Positions 7,824 through 16,431 of a stretch of DNA of 38,155 nt are shown here, piece after piece. This stretch comes from Fuerstiella sp. (GTDB taxonomy: Bacteria > Planctomycetota > Planctomycetia > Planctomycetales > Planctomycetaceae). Under the pieces are notes generated by a model that was not told where the DNA came from, made no database searches, and worked only from the letters and a program-made list of their open reading frames with translations. The position numbers were made by a program, and so were the translations under genes. The stretch lies in contig JABABI010000030.1 of the NCBI GenBank assembly GCA_014238335.1, positions 1-38,155 of the forward strand, given 5' to 3'. The first letter of the stretch is position 1. Every line of letters starts with the position of its first letter.

Positions 7824-8284
7824 TGAGAATTAAGCTGGAGAAATACCATGCGGCGTCGGACAAAGACATATCAAGAGCCGAAGCACAACTAGATGTTTCG
7901 TTTCCGCAAGAATATCGAGAGTTCTTGCTGACATATGATGGGGCGACTCCCGAGGAGAATGTGTTTGAAGACGATGTGAATGTCAGCGTCGATAGATTTA
8001 TTCCCGTTTCCGAACTTGGAAAGAGAGCGTCGTTGATTGAAGGGCTTCCAGAAGATGCGGTGCCAATCGCCGAAGCACCTGGCGGCAATTTCATTTACAT
8101 CAGAAGAAGCTGTTGCAGTGTGTTTTATTGGGACCATGAAATCGAATCGGGAGACAAGCAACTATCGGCATCATTCGATGATTTTTTACAAAAACTCAGT
8201 CCATTCGACATTGACTCCATTCAACTCAAACCAGGACAAGTAAAGTCTGTGTGGGTTGACCCTGATTTCAAGCCCGAGTTTTGA
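7823..8284 (+). CDS. SUKH (SMI1/KNR4) family immunity protein
   Basis: 153 residues; the ATG at 7823 shares one base with the toxin stop (TAATG), indicating translational coupling. SUKH-type features are visible: an N-terminal helix with SRAEAQLDVSFPQEYREFLL then TYDGA, the central PIAEAPGGNFIYI strand region, SVFYWDHE, and the C-terminal SFDDFLQKLS helix. SMI1/KNR4 (SUKH) proteins act in the cytoplasm by binding and neutralising the nuclease domain encoded just upstream. The gene is visibly more AT-rich than the surrounding genes, which suggests the toxin tip and immunity gene arrived together by transfer. It may protect against the cognate toxin or serve as an orphan immunity gene if the toxin is no longer delivered. 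Confidence 0.85.
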   Translation: MRIKLEKYHAASDKDISRAEAQLDVSFPQEYREFLLTYDGATPEENVFEDDVNVSVDRFIPVSELGKRASLIEGLPEDAVPIAEAPGGNFIYIRRSCCSVFYWDHEIESGDKQLSASFDDFLQKLSPFDIDSIQLKPGQVKSVWVDPDFKPEF

Positions 8285-8760
8285 TCTGGGAAGGCAAGAA
8301 ACGGGTGCGTTGGTTTAGCGTGCCTTACCGCAACTTCTCATGAGCCATCATCGTGTTTCGCCGCTGCTTCAACATCCTCCGTAGCAATCGCCTCACACAA
8401 ACGAAACCACGCTTGCTCCCGCAGGCAGCCAACGACCACCTTTTCCCCCAGCGTTTTTCAAAATAGTTGTTGTCCGGTTAATTTTGTAACACCGTTTGCT
8501 CAGCGTCCCCTCCGCTCCCACACCAGCGAACCACGTTGGCAGAGGCCGTGTGACGCTCTGAGCGTCCTCCTGGGCAACAACAAAGGGGACACCCACATTT
8601 GCTGATTCCCGGTCAGCGAATCGCGGTTTGTCGCCGCTGAGCTCCACACCACAAATCCATTGCATCGCGGCAGATAAGGATGAATTGCCGCCTGAGCTGC
8701 CAGGTCGGCACCGGCCTGTGACGCCCACTGCTCTGGGTGCGGAAACCCGCCGCTGAATGC
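8285..8760. other. Gap between the immunity gene and IS copy 1
   Basis: No supported gene. A loose inverted repeat (GGGAAGGCA ... TGCCTTACC, 8287-8330) just after the immunity stop could slow transcription but lacks a T-run. On the minus strand, 8620-8755 reads as protein-like text (GGFPHPEQWASQAGADLAAQ) that I cannot assign; it might be a gene fragment cut off by the IS insertion. Confidence 0.35.
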
Positions 8761-10115
8761 CGTAGGGTCAAAAATCTCCGACACCGGGAAAGCTCTTTGA
8801 GAATCACTTGTTAGCAAGCGAATCGAGTCACGATTTCGGCTGAACGTCGACAGTCGGATTCGACCAAAGGCGGGTAAATCGGTGCCTGTTTCAACTGAGC
8901 GCGTAACTTCACCGCAGAATGGGCACAGTTGGTGCAGTTCAGAATCAATTCACGCAGCGCGCCGATGGTAGTCCTTGAGCATTCCCCCAAGCTGTTCACG
9001 GCATGAGATCTCTCCGGCAACGGCATCGACATGATCGCGCGGATCAATCAGTTCGTTGCCGAGCCCCTGATGATTCCGCTCTGCGTGGTAGTGCTGAACG
9101 TATTCACGAACAGCATTCTCCAGTGACGTCCGTCCGAAAAAGATCATGCGGTTGAGACACTCAGACTTGAGGTTCCGAAACCATCGTTCCATGTATGCGT
9201 TCAAGTTGGGACTCTTCGGCGGCAGCAGGACGACTTCGGTATCTGTGTTCTGATCGAGAAAGTCGCGCATGGCGATGAAGCTGGCGTCCCGGTCCACGAT
9301 CAGGTGAGTTGCGTCCTTCAGGAACCCGTCTTCACAGTCCGTCAGGTCACGGCAAACCTGCGTCATCCACGTGGCATTCGGACTCGGCGTAATGCCCGCA
9401 ATGTGCACACGGCGTGTCTTCAGGTGCATGACCGCGAGCACATAGAACGTGACCAGTCCGTTCCTTGTCCACACCTCGACCGTCGTGAAGTCTGTGGCAA
9501 AGATCGAATCCCAGTGGGCTTTCAGGAACGTGGACCACGCTGGTGTTCGCTGCCGATCGGGTGCTGGCTCAATGCCGTGTGCCTTCAGGACGTTCCCACC
9601 GTGGAATCCGAGATATGGTATTTCAGATTCTTCAGTGCTCCCTGAATTCGGTCGTAGCCCCACGTGGGATTCTCTCTGGCGAAGCGAAGAATGGCATCGA
9701 CGATTTCCTGACGGATGCGTGGGCGACCGGGCTTTCGCTTGTCGCTGAAGTCGAACGTCCTCGCGACAGTTTCTGACGTCAGCGAAGGACCGTTTCGGGA
9801 GTGCCAATGGTGGTCAGCTCACGCAGAGCCTTGCAGCCTATGGCGTGGGCTTTCACGGTCAGCCGCTGACGTTTTTTTGAGCAACACTTCGATTTGAGCA
9901 TTCTGAAATTCGCTGATCTGCTGTTGACGATGCCGCAGATGGCGGCGAGCAGGACGTGACATGGCTGGAGAATGAAGGACATGTTCGGCGCCGAAGCGCA
10001 GCCAGTTTCCAGTGCTGATACGTGACGCGCAAGTGGCTGATTTGTTATAAACTATCAAGCCGCGACCAGGTTAAGAATGCGGCACTTTGAGTTCGGCGGA
10101 GTTTTTACCCTGCGG
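8761..10115 (-). mobile_element. Integrase-core IS, copy 1 (decayed)
   Basis: About 1.36 kb. The left end CGTAGGGTCAAAAATCTCCG at 8761 and the reverse complement of the right end (CCGCAGGGTAAAAACTCCGC) form imperfect terminal inverted repeats shared with the copies at 11101 and 18159. The sequence after the left end (AGCTCTTTGAGAATCA) matches the other copies. The transposase is on the minus strand and frameshifted. No convincing target-site duplication is seen. The right end lies 34 bases before the start of the PI-PLC gene. Confidence 0.75.
8950..9982 (-). pseudogene. Integrase-core (rve-type DDE) transposase, frameshifted
   Basis: The start is the ATG at 9982 (MSFILQPCHVLLAAICG), as in copy 2. 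The N-terminal region (QQQISEFQNAQIEVLLKK) and the following LTVKAHAIGCKALREL segment lie in different frames, with further shifts around VTPDT-like LLR and at about 9598 (before NVLKAHGIEPAPDRQ). The catalytic part then runs uninterrupted from about 9590 to 8950, with all three DDE residues in the expected blocks: FATDFTTVEVWT, LIVDRDASF and NAYMERWFRNLKSECLN. The C-terminus has HYHAERNHQGLGNELI. The family is common in planctomycetes and Verrucomicrobia. With at least three frame changes the protein cannot be made intact, so this copy is presumably immobile. Confidence 0.75.
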
Positions 10116-10149
10116 CGACTTCTCAACTCGACAACGCAACTCAGGAACA

Positions 10150-11085
10150 ATGTCCAAACTGCAGACAACGCGACTCGCGAGTCTTCTGGCGTTAATCGGG
10201 CTGGCCGTCAGTATCGGGTTAACGGCGAACGCGGCCAACGATGACGGAACAAGTTTTGCCGAGAAACCCCGAACCGAGGCGGTGAAGAAATACTCACACT
10301 GGATGTCACGACTCCCCGATTGCGTGACGCTCTCTGAGTTGTCCCTGCCCGGGACGCACGATTCCTGTGCTCTTCGTGACGGCTTTTCGTTTGGATTTGC
10401 AAAGTGCCAGACTTGGCATCTGGCCGGCCAACTCAGGGCCGGTATCCGTTTCATCGATATCCGCTGCCGTCATGTGAACGATCAACTTCTGATCTACCAT
10501 GGGATTATTGATCAGCACATGACATTCGCCGAAGTGCGTGATGTGTGCCGGATCTTTCTACAGGAGCACCCATCGGAATGCATCGTGATGTCGGTGAAGG
10601 AAGAATCGACGGCCGCCAACACAACGCGGTCTTTCGCAGAAGCATTTGCCGAGGCGACGAAGAACGATGGCAACCTGTGGTATATGCCGCGTGAGATTCC
10701 TGAGCTGGGTTCCGTGCGACAGCGAATCGTGCTGATCGACCGCGTGGGAACAATTGGCGGCATCCGGTGGGACGATCTGGAACGGCAGGACGAATACGAT
10801 GCGCCACTGGAACGCAAGACACAGCTGATCCGAAGTCATTTCGAGCAGGCGACGAAAGCGGACAAGCGTCGATGGTTTATCAACTTCTGTAGCGGCACCG
10901 TTCCGAAGGCGCTGGTGACTCCAAAACAGTATGCGGCAATCTCAAATCAGGCTGCTCTGGAATTCCTCGCAGAACTCGGCGACGAACGTTCCGTGCGGAT
11001 TGGCACTGTCGTGATGGACTTTCCAGGCGAAGACATCATTGAGCGGATTGTGAAATTGAATTTTCATTCCGCTCAAGTGAATTGA
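10150..11085 (+). CDS. Secreted PI-PLC X-domain phosphodiesterase-like protein
   Basis: 311 residues from the ATG at 10150 (AGGAA two bases upstream; the frame continues upstream to 10087 but that part is IS sequence). The signal peptide is MSKLQTTRLASLLALIGLAV...NAAND. Family hallmarks of bacterial phosphatidylinositol-specific phospholipase C are LPGTHDSC (His70, Asp71), FIDIRCR (Arg105) and LLIYHGII (His117), corresponding to the general acid/base histidines and the inositol-phosphate-binding arginine; EHPSECIVMSVKEE is the usual strand after them. The expected reaction is cleavage of a phosphodiester in phosphatidylinositol-type lipids or anchors outside the cytoplasm; the actual substrate is unknown. 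It sits alone between two same-orientation IS copies, 34 bases after one and 15 bases before the other, so its promoter may be IS-derived. Confidence 0.88.
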   Translation: MSKLQTTRLASLLALIGLAVSIGLTANAANDDGTSFAEKPRTEAVKKYSHWMSRLPDCVTLSELSLPGTHDSCALRDGFSFGFAKCQTWHLAGQLRAGIRFIDIRCRHVNDQLLIYHGIIDQHMTFAEVRDVCRIFLQEHPSECIVMSVKEESTAANTTRSFAEAFAEATKNDGNLWYMPREIPELGSVRQRIVLIDRVGTIGGIRWDDLERQDEYDAPLERKTQLIRSHFEQATKADKRRWFINFCSGTVPKALVTPKQYAAISNQAALEFLAELGDERSVRIGTVVMDFPGEDIIERIVKLNFHSAQVN

Positions 11086-11100
11086 ATCAGTGATTAGAGA

Positions 11101-12311
11101 CCGCAGGGTCAAAATTTCCGCCGACAGAAAAGCTCTTTGACAATCAGAGATTAGAGACGGAAATGGTCCGAGATTTGAGCCGAACTGCTTTCATCGAGGA
11201 CCATGACAGGCGTTGAAGACGGCATCTGCCCGAGGTGAGGACGTACCTTCATCGCAGCCATTCGACGTCCACAGGTCAGCTGGCAGTTCAGGCAGCACGT
11301 CGGTGGTAGTATTTCAGTAGGCCACCGAGTCGTTCAAGGCATTCAATTGTGCCAGCGACGGCACCAACATTGTCGTTGGGCTCGATCAGTTCGTTGCCAA
11401 GTCCCTGATGATTCCGCTCAGCATGGCAATGTTCCACATACTCTTGGACGGCAGTCTGAAGTGACTTTCGTCCGAAGAAGATCATGCGGTTGAGACACTC
11501 GGACCTGAGGCTGCGGAACCAGCGTTCCATGTAGGCGTTCAAATTCGGACTCTTCGGCGGCAGCAGGACGACTTTGGCGTCCGTATTCTGCTTCATGAAC
11601 TCCCGCATGGAGATGAAGCTGGTGTCTCGGTCCACAATGAGTCGACTGGCGTCTTTCAGGAAACCGTCTTCGCTGTCTGTGAGGTTTCTGCAGATCTGCT
11701 TCATCCATGTTGCATTGGGGCTCGGCGTGATCCCGGCAATGTGGACATGCCGCGTTTTCAAGTACATGATGGCCAGCACATAGAACGTGACGAGTCCGTT
11801 CCGCGTCCCGACTTCAACACTTGTAAAATCTGTGGCGAAGATGGAATCTCAGTCAGCCTTCAGGAATGTGGACCACGCGGGTATTCTCTGGCGATCAGGT
11901 GCGGGTTCGAAGCCATGAACATTCAGCACATTGGCCACTGTGGTATTGGCAATGTGGTATCCGGGATTCCTGAGGGCTCCCTGGATCCGATCGTAGCCCC
12001 ACGTGGGATTCTCCGTCGCGAACCGAACAATGGCGTCAACGATTTCCGGACGGATTCGAGGCCGACCAGGCTTTGACGGCCAGCAGGCGGCGCTGGTCAT
12101 CGTCCGGCCGTAGTCGCTTCTTCCCGAGCCACTTCAGCAGCGTTTCGATCTGGGCGTTCTGAAACTCAATGATCTGCTGCTGGCGCTGGTTGACCAGGCC
12201 GCAGAGGGTGGCCAGCAGGATGTGGCAGGGCTGAAACAGGAAGAACATGGTTACCGCCAAAAATTGCGTGAAATGCGGCACTTTGCGTTCGGCCGAGTTT
12301 TCGACCCTACG
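11101..12311 (-). mobile_element. Integrase-core IS, copy 2 (decayed)
   Basis: About 1.21 kb. The left end CCGCAGGGTCAAAATTTCCG at 11101 and the right end GAGTTTTCGACCCTACG (about 12295-12311) are imperfect inverted repeats of each other. It matches copy 1 in order and orientation but is ~145 bases shorter, mainly through an internal deletion in the 5' part of the transposase gene. It begins 15 bases after the PI-PLC stop. Confidence 0.75.
11288..12248 (-). pseudogene. Integrase-core transposase, deleted and nonsense-mutated
   Basis: It starts at the ATG at 12248 (MFFLFQPCHILLATLCGLVN, then QRQQQIIEFQNAQIETLLK). After RPDDDQRRLLAVK about 45-50 codons present in family members are missing, and the frame changes before KPGRPRIRPEIVDAIVRFA. 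A TGA then replaces the tryptophan codon of the AHWDSIFATDF block in copy 1 (here KAD-stop-DSIFATDF). Downstream the DDE blocks survive: ATDFTSVEV, LIVDRDTSF, NAYMERWFRSLRSECLN. Three independent lesions make this copy dead. Protein identity to copy 1 in the catalytic part is high by eye. Confidence 0.78.
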
Positions 12312-12452
12312 AGCTAAACGTTTCTGGTCAGACCGCGACAGACATCTCAGCGTTCTTTCGGTGTGCAGATCTGCTGGAAGACGTGCCAGTAACGTTACGG
12401 CACTGTACTTGACGCGGATGGGCCTGCCGGACTTGCCCGTGTCGGTTCGACC

Positions 12453-14051
12453 TTATTGGGGCTGAGCCCTTAGGCGAAACGCCTGCTGAGCCTTAAGAAA
12501 ACGTGTTTCGACCTGTTGACGATCCACTTTAGTTGCAAAGCGGTTACGAGCAGCCACCACTCGAAGCAGTTGATCGATCCACTCCACAAAGAAGCTTGCA
12601 TCATCGGCGCTTCTGATGGGCTGTTTGTGAAGGAGAACATTTACAGGACTTGTGTGAGCCCAGACGGGGCCGTCAAACACATGGGGATGGTTGGGGCCTC
12701 GGACACGAAGTGCGACCCAACTGCTTTGCTCAAGCGGAATGTCTATTTCAAATCGATGTCTATGCACCAGTGCCGCCTCGGAATTCTCTGGCATGCTTTT
12801 GGTGACAACCGCCTTGCCGTTGACAATGACTTCGACGTGGTCAAAGGGCACATGACTTTCCACACCTGCCGCAACATGAACTTTACCGCCATCCGCCGAC
12901 ACCGTTGCACCGGGCTGAGCGCCTTCGACTTCGAGTTGCAGCATCGGGCCGTTGGTCACAAAGGTTCGCCCGGCAATGAGTCCGTCCAGCCAGCTATTCA
13001 TCGTCAGCGGGCCGTCCGTTCTTACGTAAACACGGCTGCCGCCGAGGGGTTCAGTGGATTGATCCAGCAGAGCATCAGTGCCCGCACACGCCGAGAGCTT
13101 CAATCCACAATTCAGCAGTCGGTACCATAATTCTGCGGACTGCTCTTCGTCGCTGTTGTATGACATCACATCGACAGCGTGAGTCAAATTTAAAATCGCA
13201 TCGATCGGCAGTTCGCGGGCGGCTCCATTGCCCGTAGTCAGCTCACCGGTAAACGGCCATGGCTGCCCCTTAAACATCGGATGAGCGTAGGTCACCACTC
13301 CACCCTGCTGAATCGCCTGTTCCGCCATGACGAAATTCGCCGGAAAGTCATGGAAATGAGGCGTGTTGTCGAAACCTGTGTACTGCGGTTCGACTAGTTT
13401 CCTGATGCCAAAAAACTGCATATGGCCATAGATCGAACTTCGCATTTCCTCGCCAAAGACAAGGAGATGCCGGTCGGTGGATGATGGGTGCGGTTTTCCC
13501 GTGATCAGGTCCGCATCGCGGATATCGTCTCCGATATTGTTCGAAACACAAAGGTTGACATAATTCACTCCCTCGGCGCGCGCCGCCACCAGAGCGTCGT
13601 CAATCGTGACGCCGATTTTGCCCCCGGTGTGCAGATGAACGTGGGAATCGCCCGAGTACCATCCTCGCGATGTCATGTCGACCCACTGCTGCTGCTGAAC
13701 GGTCAGTTCCGCGTCGGCTGCCACGTCTAGCTGAATCGTCCGCGGGATATATTCCAAGCCACCGGAAACCCTGACGCGGGCGTTTCCCCGTGGAAGTGAG
13801 ACCACAAACGAACCGTCGGCATAGAAATATGCCTCCCCCGTTTTCGTTTTCCGCATCGCGGCTCCGTCGGGCACATATTCCTGCCCGTCAGCTGCCAGAA
13901 TATGAATTCGTGCGGCGGCAGGCCCGTCACCGCTCAGATGCACTTTCACATTGTGCATCGGCGGATCAGCGCGAACTGGCAAAACGAGTACACCGACTGA
14001 GGCCCCCACAATTGCCGCTCCGGACAGACAACTTTTGACGAAGCCGTTCAC
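12453..14051 (-). CDS. CehA/McbA-family PHP-domain metallohydrolase, secreted
   Basis: 532 residues with a GTG start at 14051 (GGGG about 10 bases upstream). The signal peptide is MNGFVKSCLSGAAIVGASVG...VRADPP. Residues ~35-120 form a beta domain; the metal site begins with GDSHVHLH (His137, His139, His141) as in PHP-domain enzymes. Further likely ligands are in LLVFGEEMRS, GHMQFFGI, VVTYAHPM and ACAGTDALL. CehA and McbA hydrolyse carbaryl-type esters, but most family members have unknown substrates, so only metal-dependent hydrolysis is supported. The C-terminal ~120 residues are another beta domain. The gene lies 31 bases downstream of the sorbosone-dehydrogenase-like gene, same strand, so the two probably share a transcript. 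Confidence 0.85.
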   Translation of the reverse strand: MNGFVKSCLSGAAIVGASVGVLVLPVRADPPMHNVKVHLSGDGPAAARIHILAADGQEYVPDGAAMRKTKTGEAYFYADGSFVVSLPRGNARVRVSGGLEYIPRTIQLDVAADAELTVQQQQWVDMTSRGWYSGDSHVHLHTGGKIGVTIDDALVAARAEGVNYVNLCVSNNIGDDIRDADLITGKPHPSSTDRHLLVFGEEMRSSIYGHMQFFGIRKLVEPQYTGFDNTPHFHDFPANFVMAEQAIQQGGVVTYAHPMFKGQPWPFTGELTTGNGAARELPIDAILNLTHAVDVMSYNSDEEQSAELWYRLLNCGLKLSACAGTDALLDQSTEPLGGSRVYVRTDGPLTMNSWLDGLIAGRTFVTNGPMLQLEVEGAQPGATVSADGGKVHVAAGVESHVPFDHVEVIVNGKAVVTKSMPENSEAALVHRHRFEIDIPLEQSSWVALRVRGPNHPHVFDGPVWAHTSPVNVLLHKQPIRSADDASFFVEWIDQLLRVVAARNRFATKVDRQQVETRFLKAQQAFRLRAQPQ

Positions 14052-14082
14052 TGGCCATTTCCCCTTTGTGTTTCATCGCGGG

Positions 14083-15798
14083 TTACTCAAAAACCGAATC
14101 ATCAAGCACGAGCGAATAGACCATGCCTTCATATCCGACGATCAGCAGCTCACCGTTGCTGTCGGTGCCGAATGAAGCTGGCTTCTCAGGACACATACCG
14201 ATCTGTCGAACCTTCACAAGCTGTCGATCATTCTGTGTGAGCGCCCAAATCCTCTTTGACTCAAAATCGCTGAAGATATAAGCACCGACGTATGACGGAC
14301 TCCGTTTGCCGCGGTAGACATGTCCTCCGGTTACCGAAACACCGTGCCGGCGGCGATACGAAAACACAGGCGGAATGAACACTTCGTTTGCGCGACGATA
14401 TCGGTCTGAAAACGGAGTGAAGCCTTCATAAACATTCCACCCGTGGTTTTCGCCGACTCGCGGGATAGAAACTTCTTCGAACAGGTTTTGACCAATGTCG
14501 CCGACCCACAGGTCCTTTGTCACAGGATCCCAACTGAACCGCCACGGCATCCGGAAACCCCAGGCCCAGATTTCTGGCCGAATAGGGCCGTTTGCGTCGT
14601 CGAAAGGATTGGTCTGTGGAATGGCATAGGGCCGGTCGCGGCTTTCATGGTCGACATCGATCCGCAGGATCTTTCCCAGCAGGAGATGGAGGTCCTGTCC
14701 GTGGCCATCGGGATCTTCCTGCGGACCGGCATCACCCGCGCCAATGTATAAATATCCGTCCGGACCAAATGCCAGCATGCCACCCCAGTGGATGTCGGTC
14801 GGTTGCGGGATTCGCAGCAGTCGCCTTGAAGCCCCACCAGCGTCACCACTCAGATCTTCTGTCGCCTGACGTTCGACAATCACCGGAGAAAAGACACCCT
14901 CTTCGCGGACATGGTAGTTCAGATAGTATTTCCGATTTTCAGTGAATTTCGGATGAAACGCCAGGCACATGACTCCTTCGAACTGCCCGGTGATCGCTTC
15001 GCGACTCAGGTCGGCGAATAAAGTCTTCCGGTCACCTTCGTTACGTTTTTCAAGCTGCCAGATTTGGCGAGTCTGTTGCTCGACGACAAGATACGTGTTC
15101 CTCGTTTCCGGTTTTGCGATGATCCAAACAGGATGGTCAAACCGCATTTCCTCAGAGTGGAATGGCACCAGTTGAATTGGTTTTGCAATTTCCGGGATCT
15201 CAGCCGGCATCCCTGGAAGCGCTTCGGCTTTCTGTTTGAGGGTTGTGAGGTACGCGATCAGATCTGCAAACTGGCCTGCCGTCACGGTTTTGACGAGGCC
15301 CGATGGCATCAACGATGTCGTGCTCCGCCGTTCTTCTTCAACTTCCCTCAGTGGAATTCTGACCGTCGTCCCTTCTGCATCGAACAATTCGATCTCCGTA
15401 TCACTTCGCCGGCGCATCACTCCGTTCTGCGTTGTGCCATTTTTCATGACAACGGTGAGAGCCGCATAGTCCGGGTGAATGCTCGCATCTGGTTCGAGAA
15501 CAGACGCGATAAGTTGTTCGTGGGTGTACTTGTCACCGATCACAGCCAGATTCGGGCCAGCCAGCCGTTCGCTGCCTGCGATCGTGTGACACTTTCTACA
15601 GGCTGCTTCCTTCGACTCAAAGATGGCCTTGCCGCGGTCGGCAGCTCCCGACTTCATCGCGGCAGACCGATACCGAGTTATCCACTCGTTGTCTCCCTGC
15701 GCGACGACAGACGTTGCGAGACACAACACGAGCAAGGCCACTGAAAATAACGTGCAGCATGCAGAGGAAACGCGTGTTGAGCTACGTTTGTGTTCCAT
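14083..15798 (-). CDS. Cytochrome c - glucose/sorbosone dehydrogenase-like propeller protein
   Basis: 571 residues from the ATG at 15798 (the five codons upstream lack a ribosome site). The signal peptide is MEHKRSSTRVSSACCTLFSV...VVAQGD. A cytochrome c domain follows with C67-R-K-C70-H71 and the planctomycete TSLMPSGL motif at the distal Met region. From residue ~215 there is a six-bladed propeller of the glucose/sorbosone dehydrogenase type: VMCLAFHPKF, GGMLAFGPDGYLYIGAGDAG, GKILRIDVD, WAWGFRMPWRFSWDP, LWVGDIGQN and SVTGGHVYRG are classic family blocks. The expected role is periplasmic oxidation of a sugar-like substrate with electrons passed to the attached haem; the cofactor and substrate are not shown. 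It is the first gene of a pair with the CehA-like gene. Confidence 0.88.
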   Translation of the reverse strand: MEHKRSSTRVSSACCTLFSVALLVLCLATSVVAQGDNEWITRYRSAAMKSGAADRGKAIFESKEAACRKCHTIAGSERLAGPNLAVIGDKYTHEQLIASVLEPDASIHPDYAALTVVMKNGTTQNGVMRRRSDTEIELFDAEGTTVRIPLREVEEERRSTTSLMPSGLVKTVTAGQFADLIAYLTTLKQKAEALPGMPAEIPEIAKPIQLVPFHSEEMRFDHPVWIIAKPETRNTYLVVEQQTRQIWQLEKRNEGDRKTLFADLSREAITGQFEGVMCLAFHPKFTENRKYYLNYHVREEGVFSPVIVERQATEDLSGDAGGASRRLLRIPQPTDIHWGGMLAFGPDGYLYIGAGDAGPQEDPDGHGQDLHLLLGKILRIDVDHESRDRPYAIPQTNPFDDANGPIRPEIWAWGFRMPWRFSWDPVTKDLWVGDIGQNLFEEVSIPRVGENHGWNVYEGFTPFSDRYRRANEVFIPPVFSYRRRHGVSVTGGHVYRGKRSPSYVGAYIFSDFESKRIWALTQNDRQLVKVRQIGMCPEKPASFGTDSNGELLIVGYEGMVYSLVLDDSVFE

Positions 15799-16431
15799 AC
15801 CTGACCAGTACAATTCTTACTTGAACGGAGGCGAAAATCGAACTTCACTCCGGTGAGTGTCGGTTGCTTGAGATTGCACGTTACTCGGAATTACTGTCCG
15901 ATGGCAAACATGACTGCCGTTCAGGTCATCGCGGACTCCAGCTTCCCTCTGTGCTGCCACTACTGGGTAGCCGCTCTCAGACCATGGCCTCCGCGATTTC
16001 GCGATTGCGGCTCGATGCCGAGGAAACGCAATGACCACAGGCAGTTGCCGAACTGCTGTGACTGACACAGGACGGTTAGTCGAACAGCATTTAATTTTTG
16101 TCCCAAGTGGTTGGTCCCCAATAATCTATGCGTAGAGCCCTGCGTTCTTCATATGGAGGCCGTCACGAAATCATCAATGGCGAAGTACGCTATTTTATTT
16201 TCATCAGGGACGATTTCCGCAGCTGTCCAGACTGCTGAGACATCAGTTTCTTCAGGTCGGAGGTCTTTTGTTTCCCAGCATCGTCTCGGAGCAGACTGTA
16301 GCACCAAAAGACTTGATGAAAACTAAGTGCCATTCTTTGAGGCAATAACCAAGCGATGAACACCGAGCCCCCAACATCGCATTTACAAATGGAAGTTCAA
16401 ACGCGGCCTGGCAGTCAGGCTACGCCGCTCC
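15799..16431. other. Intergenic gap without a supported gene
   Basis: This lies between the divergent-side start of the dehydrogenase gene and the DUF1501 stop. Short ORFs on both strands (for example 15853-16065) have no resemblance and poor starts. It must contain the minus-strand promoter of the dehydrogenase gene, but I see no convincing boxes. Confidence 0.4.
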
